Positions 23,126 to 34,500 of a stretch of DNA of 58,403 nt are shown here, one piece after another. The DNA is taken from contig JAZNXS010000026.1 in the NCBI GenBank assembly GCA_045594025.1, positions 1-58,403 on the forward strand, in the 5' to 3' direction. The translations under genes were made by a program, and so were the position numbers. The notes beneath the pieces are model-generated. The model was given only the letters and a program-made list of their open reading frames with translations, was not told the DNA's origin and made no database searches. The stretch comes from Scatosoma sp045594025 (GTDB lineage: Bacteria; Bacillota; Clostridia; Christensenellales; Borkfalkiaceae). The first letter of the stretch is position 1. Each line of letters begins with the position of its first letter.

Positions 23126-23217
23126 GTAGGGTGTAATATGCTAAATGGGAGAGTTTTGCCTGCTCCCAAACCTGACGAATTTTAATGATCCCCAAAGTGG
23201 GATGTACGGAGTTTTTT

Positions 23218-26200
23218 ATGAAAAAACTGTTTATGATGCTTTTAGCAATAGCCTCTTGTGCGTGCGCAGGGCTTGCGGTGGGTTGTATGAATACGCCTAC
23301 CGAGAGTTCCTCTTCCGAATCTTCGGAAAGTGGCAACCCAGAGGTTGCCTCCGTCGTTTACAAGGACGGCGAAGGATATGGGTTCGTACATAGCGGTGAA
23401 GAAATTCTGGTTGGCGAAACGTTAGAATTTACGTTGGACGTCAACGCATTTTATGCCGGGTATCCCGTCGTTTCCATCAACGGCAAGTCTATCGCACCGG
23501 ACACCGACGGCGTTTACAGAGTTACCGCCACCGAAACGATGGAAATCACGGCAGACGGACTTTATAGGGACGTTTCCAACATGCAGGGCACGGGCGCGTT
23601 TGACAACGCTTTCGTCGTTACCCGCCCCATCGACCTTCTGTATATTGCAGAACAGGTAAATAAGGGCGTACAAGCTTACGTAACGGGCGCTTATATCTTG
23701 GCAAACGACATCGACTGCCGCGGCGAAGAATTAGAAATCATCGGCGACTTGTCCACGGAAAACTCCTATTTCAGCGGTTGCTTTACCTGCCCTACAAATC
23801 CGGAAACGAATGAAATGGAACGCCACACGATCTCGAATTTCACGATCAATTCCGACGATACCAACTACGTAGGCTTGTTCGGTACGGTATATGCGGATCT
23901 GACCGTTCAAAGCAGCGGTTTGTTCTACGGCATCAATCTGGATAACTTTACCGTTAACGCAGCTGTTAAAGAAAACAGCGGCCTTTCTAGCCGTTCAATC
24001 TCGGCAGGCGGCTTAATCGGTTACGCCGTGGGCGCGAACATACTGCTTTGCGACGCAACCAACGGAAACGTAAACGTATACGGCGACGACAGCTATTTCA
24101 GCTTCGTAGGCGGTTTGATCGGATATCAACAGGCTTTCTATATGGCGGAATACGATATCTATTTCCCCTCTGAAATCGCTTATGCAAACGTAGACGTAGA
24201 CGTCAATATCTTGAATGGGATTTGCCTTAGCGCAGGCGGTATTTCCGGTTATTTGGCCAGCAATTACCACGTTGGCGCAACGGCGTTTATCCATAATTCC
24301 TACACGACTGGTAACGTAAACGGTGCTTTACGTTCGGGCGGTATTGCAGGGCAACTTGCCCCCTATACCTCCGTCAGCAACTGCTACGCAACAGGAAGCG
24401 TATATGCGACCTGCACGCAGTCCTTAGACGATTTGCTGGTTTCTTCCACGGAATACTGCTATTCCCATGCCGGCGGCATCGTTGGTTTCGCGGAAAATGA
24501 TACCATCGTTAACGACAGCTTCTTCGTAGGCAAAGTTTCCGCAGACGCCGCTTCCGAAGGCTGCGCAAGCACGGATCCCTTCGTCGGTGGCGGTTATGAT
24601 GCGGCGAACGGGTCGGCTACCTCTCAAAAATATATTGTAAACAACTGTGTTAGCGAAGTGAACCTGCAAGATAGCAGCTTCTTTACCAAACAACTCGGTT
24701 GGGGCGCATACGATTGGTTATTCACCAGAGGGAACTACCCCACCATCAATTACGAAACGCCTGAAGAAGCCGTTTCCGCAACGCTGACGTTGCAATACGT
24801 CACGAAAGATACGGACGTGGAAATCAAGGTCGACGAACAGACGAGTTCCTCCCTTACGTACTTCGATACCTCTTTACAAGACAACAGCATGTACGCGCCT
24901 ATCGGCAACTTTTTTGTCACGGGCGGTTTGGAAACGTATATAACGGCAGATAACGGCTATATTGCGTACGGCTATTTCTTCGACGAAGCTTGCACGCAAA
25001 AAGTTCCCCTCTCCTACGTTCCTCAAAAAACGGTTACGCTGTACGTTGGCTTTGCCGATCCCACACCTGTGCTTGGTATGTATCACGTCATTACGGAAAA
25101 TAGCGTAGAGCCTATTACGTTTACCTTGCGTTTCGACCGCTATACGGGCGCGATTGCCGCATATTCTGACGGAAATACTTCGCAAGAAGCATACTTCACC
25201 TACGACGGCGAAACGCTCTATATTGACGGCGCAAGACTCGCAAGATATTTCGACGGAGAAATCGTTGTAGACGAAAGCGCGTCGGATACCACGGTTGTGG
25301 ACGCATATTTCGATATGTACCGCTATTCGTACTATAACTTTACAGGCAAACTTGTCAACGGCGAGCTGCACTTACAAGACGGCGTATACTTTACAGAAAG
25401 CAATCCCTTGGTGGCAAGAGCGAACGTCTTCCGTGGAGAATATTACACGGCTGACGGCGCCATCTATCATTTCTACGGCGACACCGCTACCAAGCAATTC
25501 GAAATCGATTACACGGAATACGATCGCTACATCGTAGGCAGCGATTTCGTCATTCTCTATCAAGGCAATAGCTCCACCACGCTGCAGCTTAGCGATTTGT
25601 TAACGTTCGACGCCTACAAGGGTTCGTGGACGAAATCGGCAACCGTGAATAAGACGTACACCTTCGACGGTATGGGCGGTTGGACGTATATCTATAGAGA
25701 TTACGTGCGTAGCGGTTATGATTATGAGCCCACCATCGTCAGCCAAGCGAAAGGCACTTACCAAGTGGAAAACGGCGCTCTGCTTTTGAGCAACGGCAGC
25801 ACCGTAAGCTTTGACGAAAATGGTTTCCTCTCCGTACAGACGAATGGTAACGTGGAAACGTACTATGCAGAAGGCAGCCACGTAGGCACTTGGGTGGTAA
25901 ATAACGTAACCATCTCCCTCATGGGTATCGGCAATAAGGGCTACGGCAAGGCAACGGCAAGCTACGGCGACGGCGAAACGTACGACTTGGTTTACGAGCT
26001 GAGTGAAACGGACGGCTACGTCGTACTCTACTGGCCGCACGACGTTTATACCAAAGATACGGTATTTGGCTATTACACCTACGATTTAACGCTGAATACC
26101 CTGCTTGCTACGCTGACCGATCCCTCCAGCATGACAACCGGTTACACGCAAACTAACCTCTTCGTAGTAGACGATTATTACGGAGAATGGATTTCCGACT

Positions 26201-27558
26201 CGGCTATGTTCCAAGACGTGGAATTTATCTTCAACGGAAACGGATTATACGAATATCTCTACGGCTACGTAGATATGGAAGGCATCCTTACCCTTATTGA
26301 AGACGGCGAAGACGTCGAGCTTACCTATCAACTGAGTTCTATTTTGACAGGTACCTTCATCTACGACGGCGTTATGTATGAAATGCAGTACGATGAAGAC
26401 GCAAAATCGGTTATCTTCTCCGTAAACGGCGTAGAGACGGCGCAATTACAACGTAAAGATGAATTTGCAAACAAAGACTTTGTCGATCAATACGGCGTGA
26501 AATACGTCTTCGACGGACGCAGTAAGCTTTCCACAGGCGGCGTTGTGACCGTTGGCGATACCGATTATCAATATAGAAAGGTATCGGGCGGTTGGGCACT
26601 CCTTGACGGCGGTCAAGAAGTGGGCTTTATCGAAGAGCTTGCAGAAAATGCGCGTTACTATTCCTTAACCCTCGGCGGTGAAACAAAACAGCTGACGTTG
26701 GCAAACGAATTCATGGGCGAATGGGCAATCGGCGGCGAATTTGCACTCTTCAACATCGGATCTACCGACTTGAAAGGGAGCATCAACGCAACCTTTAAGG
26801 GACATAACGTAACCCTTTCCTATTATAATAACAGCGTACTTACCTTCCGCTATACGGAAGACAATATGCCCATCATCTATTACGCATACGTTATCAAAGA
26901 TACAAAGCTTGGTTATAACGTACTGGTGCTTTCTCAGGAAGAAAGCTTGCTTAGCGGTAACTATATTATCTGTACGAGAAAGAACGATCTGTATGGACAA
27001 TGGATTAGAAACGACGGACAGTTCCACCTCTATTTCGACGGTATTACCAGCGGTTCTTATTCCAACGGCGCGGCAACCTTTACAAGAGGCGGCGCAGGTA
27101 AAACCTCTTACTCCTATTCCTATCAGGAAAAAGGCGTATTGATGTGGTCGGACGATGTACTCGGCGGCAGAACGTATTACTACAAAATTGAATTCCTCGA
27201 TATCACGAAAGACGATTACACTGCATCCGACGTATACGTACAAAAAGACGAGCTTGGCAACGTAATCGGCGCAATTCGCCGTGTTGAAGTAGACGGCTTG
27301 TACCTCACGGAAGCAACGCATACGGACGAAAACGGCAATAAAACGGTTTACTTCTTCGACGGGCTTGGAAACCTGTACGCTGGCAACGAAATCGTATTCA
27401 CCTACGTTTTGAAAGCATACAACGAAAATAATACGGTGGATATGGAACTCACCGATAAAAACGGCGTAACTTACAAGGCGGTGCTCAACTACGCAAACGC
27501 GCAAAATATTACCCTTTCTATCGGGGATATCGTCACGGACGAGGCACAAGTCAATTAG
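23218..27558 (+). CDS. Giant lipoprotein with GLUG repeats and repeated beta modules, 1446 aa
   Basis: The ATG at 23218 has GGAG upstream and starts a signal peptide ending LAVGC (Cys23). A short serine-rich linker follows. Residues about 260-430 carry five GLUG-type motifs (GGLIGY, GGLIGY, GGISGY, GGIAGQ, GGIVGF) spaced through a right-handed beta-solenoid-like region with N-rich strands. From about 790 to 1360 there are several copies of a 100-residue beta module with a G(E/S/T/Q)W start and a YxFDGxGxW-like turn (KGSWTKS, GTWVVNN, YGEWISD, MGEWAIG, YGQWIRN). No protease or hydrolase motif is seen. GLUG domains are found in IgA peptidases and adhesins, so binding to host or wall components is likely. 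It stands alone between its promoter and a terminator. Confidence 0.8.
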   Translation: MKKLFMMLLAIASCACAGLAVGCMNTPTESSSSESSESGNPEVASVVYKDGEGYGFVHSGEEILVGETLEFTLDVNAFYAGYPVVSINGKSIAPDTDGVYRVTATETMEITADGLYRDVSNMQGTGAFDNAFVVTRPIDLLYIAEQVNKGVQAYVTGAYILANDIDCRGEELEIIGDLSTENSYFSGCFTCPTNPETNEMERHTISNFTINSDDTNYVGLFGTVYADLTVQSSGLFYGINLDNFTVNAAVKENSGLSSRSISAGGLIGYAVGANILLCDATNGNVNVYGDDSYFSFVGGLIGYQQAFYMAEYDIYFPSEIAYANVDVDVNILNGICLSAGGISGYLASNYHVGATAFIHNSYTTGNVNGALRSGGIAGQLAPYTSVSNCYATGSVYATCTQSLDDLLVSSTEYCYSHAGGIVGFAENDTIVNDSFFVGKVSADAASEGCASTDPFVGGGYDAANGSATSQKYIVNNCVSEVNLQDSSFFTKQLGWGAYDWLFTRGNYPTINYETPEEAVSATLTLQYVTKDTDVEIKVDEQTSSSLTYFDTSLQDNSMYAPIGNFFVTGGLETYITADNGYIAYGYFFDEACTQKVPLSYVPQKTVTLYVGFADPTPVLGMYHVITENSVEPITFTLRFDRYTGAIAAYSDGNTSQEAYFTYDGETLYIDGARLARYFDGEIVVDESASDTTVVDAYFDMYRYSYYNFTGKLVNGELHLQDGVYFTESNPLVARANVFRGEYYTADGAIYHFYGDTATKQFEIDYTEYDRYIVGSDFVILYQGNSSTTLQLSDLLTFDAYKGSWTKSATVNKTYTFDGMGGWTYIYRDYVRSGYDYEPTIVSQAKGTYQVENGALLLSNGSTVSFDENGFLSVQTNGNVETYYAEGSHVGTWVVNNVTISLMGIGNKGYGKATASYGDGETYDLVYELSETDGYVVLYWPHDVYTKDTVFGYYTYDLTLNTLLATLTDPSSMTTGYTQTNLFVVDDYYGEWISDSAMFQDVEFIFNGNGLYEYLYGYVDMEGILTLIEDGEDVELTYQLSSILTGTFIYDGVMYEMQYDEDAKSVIFSVNGVETAQLQRKDEFANKDFVDQYGVKYVFDGRSKLSTGGVVTVGDTDYQYRKVSGGWALLDGGQEVGFIEELAENARYYSLTLGGETKQLTLANEFMGEWAIGGEFALFNIGSTDLKGSINATFKGHNVTLSYYNNSVLTFRYTEDNMPIIYYAYVIKDTKLGYNVLVLSQEESLLSGNYIICTRKNDLYGQWIRNDGQFHLYFDGITSGSYSNGAATFTRGGAGKTSYSYSYQEKGVLMWSDDVLGGRTYYYKIEFLDITKDDYTASDVYVQKDELGNVIGAIRRVEVDGLYLTEATHTDENGNKTVYFFDGLGNLYAGNEIVFTYVLKAYNENNTVDMELTDKNGVTYKAVLNYANAQNITLSIGDIVTDEAQVN

Positions 27559-27606
27559 CGAACAATCGCTTGAATTTCAGGTGATTTCAGCGGTTTAAAA
27601 CAAAGG

Positions 27607-27638
27607 AAACGGCATAGCGAAATGCTATGCCGTTTTTG
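27607..27638 (+). terminator. Rho-independent terminator after the GLUG gene
   Basis: AAACGGCATAGC / GCTATGCCGTTT form a 12-bp stem with a 5-base loop followed by TTTTT. Confidence 0.9.
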
Positions 27639-27639
27639 T

Positions 27640-28007
27640 ATTCGGTATTTACTTTTTGAAAATGGCTATATCACAGAAAATGGTTGATTTTAGCTGAAAT
27701 TTATTTTCAGCGAATTGACGAGAAAAATACAAGAAAGACAAGTGTTTTGCGAGGACGAGCTACCCGTTAAGCAAGGCATTGATAATGCCTTGTAGGGGCA
27801 AGATGAGCGAGCGCATTTGACCGCGCGAACGATGACCGAACGCAAGGTTCACCTTGCTTTGCGCGAGAGTATACCCTCAGCAGTCTGTAACCGAGCATAA
27901 CACGACGTATTTCACAGTAGTTTTCCGTCCAAAATCAACCAGATGATGTGACCTAGCCTTGAGAATAAACAGTACAAGGGACAATGCAAACCATTGCCCC
28001 TTTTTTT
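27640..28007. other. Hairpin-rich intergenic region ending in a terminator
   Basis: No gene is visible in the 600 bases between 27559 and 28164. It includes CAAGGCATT / AATGCCTTG near 27770-27793, GCAAGGTTCACCTTGC near 27853, and a plus-strand terminator AAGGGACAATG / CATTGCCCCTT with T7 at 27976-28007. As the GLUG gene already has a terminator, the second one may end a separate small transcript; a clear promoter was not found. Confidence 0.4.
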
Positions 28008-28164
28008 ACACATTTTTAGACGGTTTTTCGCATTTTTTTACAAACACAAACCCGACCCGCAAGATTTTCTCCTGCGCGCCGTGTCGGTTTTAGCCATTTT
28101 TGAGCAAATTAAACTAACCCTAAGAAAGTCTTTTCCCTCTAAAACGGCTAAGAAATGAAAACGA

Positions 28165-28446
28165 TTATTCGCCTACTCTTTTGTTTACGTTAACGTATGC
28201 TTCTGCAACCGTTACCTGAGAAACGTCTTTTACAAGTTTTTCGTTAAGACGAACACGGAACAAGTTGTTGCAAACAGGGCACATGTAAACCATGCCGCCG
28301 ATCTGCACGTTCAACGCTGCGCCGCAACGATGACAGTTCACTACATACGTCTTTACCTCAGGTTCTGCAACCACAGGCGCTACTACGGGAGCCTCTACGG
28401 GTTCCGTAACGAGTACGTTTTCTTGTTTGTTGTTCTTTTTAGCCAT
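28165..28446 (-). CDS. Small zinc-ribbon protein, 93 aa
   Basis: The N-terminus is a low-complexity PVEAPVVAPVVAEPEV linker. It is followed by NCHRCGAALNVQIGGMVYMC and PVCNNLF, which gives a four-cysteine zinc ribbon (CxxC-x17-CxxC). A helical tail ends NVNKRVGE. No membrane segment. Such stand-alone ribbons bind nucleic acid or act as protein adaptors; no further assignment is possible. It lies 80 bases downstream of the giant protease gene on the same strand, but is not clearly in one operon with it. Confidence 0.7.
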   Translation of the reverse strand: MAKKNNKQENVLVTEPVEAPVVAPVVAEPEVKTYVVNCHRCGAALNVQIGGMVYMCPVCNNLFRVRLNEKLVKDVSQVTVAEAYVNVNKRVGE

Positions 28447-28529
28447 AATATTACCCTGCCTTTATATTATTATTTTTTTTGTTTTTACATTCAACCGAGT
28501 AGGTGCTTTTAGAAATTTTCTAAAAGCCC

Positions 28530-31500
28530 TTATTCCTCGGATTTTTTCTCTTCTTCGAAGCGTAATGCCCCATCCAGCAATATCGTCGCTACGCCAAGCG
28601 CGTCGCCGCTTACCGCCGCACCGCCGTCTTTCTTATCCGTGATCATGACGGACGCATTCCGCGCGCCATTCTTACGTTCTACGGTGATCGTTCTCAAGCT
28701 TTCGTTTACTTGCGCTTTTTCCAGCGTCAAGTCGGAACAAATTGCAACTGTTCCCTTAGACTTCTTAGACGACTTCTTCACGCCCTTTACAAGCAATACG
28801 ACCGCCACCGCAACCACAGCCACGCCTGCCGCGCAAGCCACGATGATAAGCCATTCGGTGTCCGTTTCTTGCTCTGCGTTATCCTCCGTATCGTCTACGG
28901 ATTCGCCGTTCGTAACCGTTACCGCCACACGCACTTCTTTATCTTCGTATAACACGATAACGAATCTGCTCAAACTGCTAAGCCCGTTCGTCGTCTTGAG
29001 TTTTAATTTCGAGAATTCTGCAAGCTCTACCGAATAATCGTCGTAAATGAGCTCTATCTTCAAGCCCGTCATATCGAACTTTTCGCCTGCTACGTATTCC
29101 GATTTATGCGCGGAATCCACCGCTACGCGAAGATCGGCAAGCTTTACCGTAACGCCAAACGCTTTCTTTACCGAACGAAGCGTTTCTTCCACCGACGTCA
29201 GTTTTTGAACCATGTCCGCTGTGAAGAATGCGGATTGATCTTCTTTCGTGCTGGCGTTGTTGTAGTACAGACGCGCCGTCTTTACCTTTTCCGCCATCGC
29301 CGTTACCAACGCTTTGTTCTCGTCTGTCTTTTCCCAGGTTAACCACGTTTCAATTTCCGCAGCTGTAGGAAGCGCTTCGAGAATGTCGATGCAAGCCCTC
29401 GTTTCGTCTTCGGGTAAGAAGCCCATCGTTTCACGATGCCCGAAATAAACGGTGTAAATATGATTGTCGTAGCCTTTGCCGTTTTCAGGATATTTCAGCG
29501 TAAGCTCACTGGTCGCTGCGCCGAACTTGGAGAAGTGGTACACGTTCGTTTCAAAGTTAGTATTGTAATACCCCTTATAATACGTGCTTTCATTTCTCGA
29601 ATCGCTGATTTGTTCAATGATTTCCTGCACTTCCGCGCGGTACACCGTTTCCAAAACAGGCGCTTGAATGCTGTCAAACGCGTACGTTTCAATACCGCTT
29701 GCGAAGAATGCGCTATCCCCGATCGTATTTAACGTATACGGGAATTTAATCTCTTCGATCATCGTTACGGCATTTCCTCTTGCATCCTCCGTCTTCAAGC
29801 CGTAGAATGCATAGGCAACGATACGTACCGTACCCGTTTTAATTTCGTATACGCCCGTCTGCTGTAATACCGAGGGATATGCTACCAATTCGTATGCACC
29901 CTCGTCAATAATTCTGTACAGTACGCCGTTTTCGTGGAAGAACTTCTCATTTTCGCTATCTACCGTAATCGCCGTCAGATTTTGCGACTGCGCAAACGCG
30001 CCGTAGCTGATTTCTTCTACCGTTGCAGGGAGGTTGATTTCCTCCGCCTTACTGTTGAAGAATGCAAATCTGCCAATCGAACGTACGTTGGGCATGGAAA
30101 CGAACGTATACTGCATTCCGTCCTCTTGCGAGCCGAATGCAAAATCGCCAATCGTCGTTGCCGAAGTCAACGTCAACGTTTCAATACCGCTGTTATAGAA
30201 TGCCTGCATCGCAAACGTTTCCACGTTTTCGATACCGTTTACCGTTTTCAGTCTTGCGCAATCCTGGAAAGCAAACGCGCCAACGTGCTTCACGTTCGGC
30301 AACGTGATTTCCGTCAATCTTCTACATCCGTAGAAGACGCCTTCTCCGATCGTTTGCACCGAATCGGGAATGATCACCTTTGTCACGTTCAAATTCATAA
30401 ACGTGTACGTACCCACGCTTGTCGTGCCTGCCGCAAACGTTACCGTGCTGAGGTTTTTCGCATTGACAAAGGTACGGCTACCCAAAGCGGTCACTGCGCC
30501 AAATTCCACGTTCACCAAAGAGGTACAGCCGCTAAATACGTTGTTCCCAAGGGTTGCCGCGGGAACGGTCAATACGTATTTATTGTCTACCAAGTTACCG
30601 CGAAGCGCCTGACAATCCGCAAATGCGCTATCGCCAATATGGGTAACGCCCGTCGCCGTAAAGGTATTGAGCGCCGAACCTGCAAAAGCATACGCGCCGA
30701 TTTCCGTCACCGTTGCAGGCAACGTAATCGAAGCCAGCTTCGTATCGCGGAATGCCCCGTAAGGAATTTCCGTAAGCGCCGCGCCGTTAAATTCGATTAC
30801 AGAAAGCGAAGATCCTTCAAATGCGCTTGCGCCAATTTTCGTCACGTTCGACGAAAGCGTAACCTTCGTCACGTTGGACGCCGCAAAAGCGTACGTACCG
30901 ATTTCCGTTACCGTCGCAGGCAAGATCACCTCACCCGTTACCGAAGGATTGACGTACAATACTTTCGTCTTGTTTGCATTATAGAGAATTCCGTTTTCAA
31001 CAACGTATTTCGTGCAACCGCTTACCAACTTCAAGGTAACGCCGTCAAACGGAATACCCGAGAAACGAATCTGCTCAACGTCGATATCGTCGTTCAAATA
31101 CAGTTCGTTAATCAGCGTGTTTGCGAATACGTTAGAACCGAGCGTCTCAATATCTTGGAAACCGCTTGTACCTCTCAACGATTGGATCATAGAGCCGCTA
31201 AACGCGCGATCCCCGATGGAACGAATGCCTTCATCGTTGAAGTCCATGATAAAGTTGCTCAAATTGCTGCCGCAATTTCTAAACGCATACGCGCCGATAT
31301 CAAAGAGAATATCTTCTCCCTTAGAATCCAACCTAACGCCTGCCAAATTGACGCAATTTTCAAACGCATGCGCGCCGATTTTCGGCGTAGAGATCGTGAT
31401 ACCGTTACGCAACCCCGTACAACCGTAGAACATATAGTCGCCGATCGCCGTAAACTTGCCCGTTTTAACCGTCTTTAAGCCCGTACAGCCCGCAAAGACG

Positions 31501-34500
31501 TAATTGCCACTCATATGCAAGCCCGTCAAATCCACTTCCCTCAGCGAAGTACAGCCGTAGAATGCGTAATGGTGCATCGTGCCGATGCTAGGCATATCCA
31601 CCACTTCTTTCAACTTATTACAGCCTGCAAACGCATAATGCGCTACCGTCGCCGTCTTTACGTTGGAGAAATCAATCTTTTTAAGATTGGTACAGCCGTA
31701 GAATGCATATTCGTAAATCATGGACAGATCCGACCAGTCGATGACTTGCCCCGTCTGTCCTGCAGACAGTTCGTTCCATGCTTCGTCATACTGCACGATA
31801 TTGCCGTTTCCATCTACACGGTGCTTTTCGTTGACGAAATACACTTCTTCCAGCGCCGTACAGTTTTCAAACGCGCGTTCGTTGATTTGAATAACCGACG
31901 CGGGAATGACAATCTTCGTGATGTTATCGTTGTCTTTGAACGCTTCCGCGCCGATATACCAAACGTTTAAATTATCGGGAATCACGACAACGCCGCCCAA
32001 ACCGTTATAATCGGTCAGCGTATAATTGCTGACGGTGAACTCGTTCAATACACGTAAGGTTACGCTGGTGGAATACAGAGTTTCCTCCCATTCCCCATCA
32101 CTTCCCAAACGTTCAATCGCGGCAACAATACCGGCAGACCCCTTTTTCAAAGTCTTTACTTTACCGTTTTGATCTACCGTTGCTACCTTTTCGTCCGTAC
32201 TCGACCAAACGACGCGTAAATCGTCGCCCATCGGATGGTACCAAGGATTCGTTTCCAAAGGCAGGACGAATTCTTCGCCGGCATGCACCTCTACCGTGCC
32301 CGTCGCTTTTACCAACGATTCGGTTGCCGTTTTGATAATGCCAAACGAAATGGAAGGCACCTTAGATAACGAAGCATATTTTCTATCCGTTACCGTAACC
32401 TCTATATCGTAGTACGTGGGAATGGTATCGTGGTTACTTACCCTTACCGTAGCAGTACCTGCGCTTAACCCCACGATTTCGCCGTTCTTTACCGCTACGT
32501 TGCTGCCAAACGCTTTCCAAATGAAGTTGGAAGCGTTACCAACGCCGTCGTAATCCAGCTGTACTTTGTACGCCTCGTACTGATCGAGCTCTAACGTGTA
32601 CTTGCCGTCCGTGTTTTTAAGGCTACCGTCCGTCAGCAGCCCGAATCCGTTTGCATCGGGAAGCGCATTCTTATTCGACGCACCCAAGTCGATACGGTAC
32701 AGACAGGTATTTACTGCGTAGTCGTCAATCTGCACGTAAAGCTGATTGCCGTATTTTTCATAGATATCCGTGATTTCGATGGAAACCGTCGTCGTGCCGT
32801 TGGGGTTTGCATCTCGAATCGGCGTGGGATAATCGGTGGCGAGCATCAGCGATACTTCGCCGTTTGCATCCGTCTTGGGATAGCAAACCATCAACGCCTG
32901 CGCGTAATGATTATCGTATACGTCTACGTCAAGATAGATGCGTTGTTTTTCTTTATTACCGTCTTTATAGTTGTAGTAGCGAATACGGGCCTCTTCCAAA
33001 ATCGGCGCTTCGTAATCGACCGTGAAGGAAAATTCGTAGGTGTTCTCTTCTGCCGCCGTCTCCCCTTCTTCGGGCGTATTCATAAAGAATTCAAACGCCA
33101 TGCGGTATTTTCCGTTCGCCGCCAGATCGTATGCTTCGGGGCTGATTTCCAGCTCGACGTTGGCAGGCGTTGGCTGACCGCCGCCTGCGTAGGCTTTCCC
33201 TACTCGGTAACATACGTCTTCCAAAATCACCTCGCCCGTCAATTCGTTATACATCTTGTACTTGACGAGTCGGGCATTTCGCAAAAGTCCTGCGTAGACC
33301 GCTTTGATCGCCGTAGACGTCATATAGTTTTCCGCCGCGCCTTCGCCGTAATAAATATTATAACGGGATACCGACGCCTTATCCTCGTCTACGTATACGG
33401 GATCTGCATCGTCGGGCAACAGATACACGTAGCCGCCCATCGGCAGAATGTATTTTTCGTTGTAATAACTGGAATAAGGTTGCGTAGCGAATACGCTCGC
33501 TTTAATCTTATCCTCTTCCTTGACCGATGCGTCCTGTTCGTTTTCCGCAATTTCATACGCGGAATAATCCAGCATGGGCGCTGCTTCCCAATCCCCGTAG
33601 AAACCGAGGAAAGGAATACTTAAATCGCATTGTCCGTTCTTCGTGGATTTCAGCTTTAAGAAGCCTTCTACGTACATGCCGTTTTCAAAGCTGGTTTCGA
33701 TATATTCCTTCTCGCTTTCGTCCAGCGTGATCGAAACGGAAATTTCCACCGTTTCCCCTGCGTCTACGTTGACCGAGGTCACTTCGTTGCCGTCCACTTT
33801 CCATACCGTCGTGGACTTATCCAACATGTGCGCTTGTTCGCTGACCGTCAGCTTATCGATGGAAAGCGTTTCCGTCATGACGATTTGATCGGTATTGAAA
33901 CGAAGCGCCTCCCCACCGAAGTTCGTCACCTTAAACGTCATATTATATACGCCCTCTTCGTTATCGAAAAGCTCCAGCTTGGGACGATAATCATTTTCTT
34001 CTACGTCCGTCCAAAGGTATGCGTTTGTGCCGCCGATTACATTCTCTATACGTGCAAGACCTGCGCCCTGCTTACGAGGAGAATATGCCAAATCATCCTG
34101 ATCGATCGCCGTCGTCGCCGTACTCATAATCATCTGCATCGCAAGACGGTTAATGATTACGCTTTCCGCCACTTCTTTCGCCGTAGGATCTTTCGCTCTC
34201 TCTAACGCCGTATAATACGCCACAAGCTCATCCACCGTAGCGGAAAGGTCGTTTTTGATATAACTTCTAACAAGCGCCGTAAAGCCTGCCATATTCGGCG
34301 ATGCCATTGACGTACCGCTTTGTTCGCCGTAGCCACCGGGTACGGTGGAGGTGATTTCGCCGCCGTGCGCCGTGATTTCCGGCTTTAAGCGCAAATCGTG
34401 CGTCGGCCCCCACGAGGAGAACTCACTCATAAAAGGTCCTGCTTTTTGCTCGTTGCTAAGCTTGATTGTACCGATACGGTTTACCGCATTCGCCACCATC

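Noticed and set aside
29934..31478. 514-codon plus-strand open frame opposite the giant protease gene
   Set aside because: It is antisense to the LRR repeats, whose regular codon use keeps the other strand open. Its translation is rich in R, C and H with no domain, and no ribosome binding site is present.
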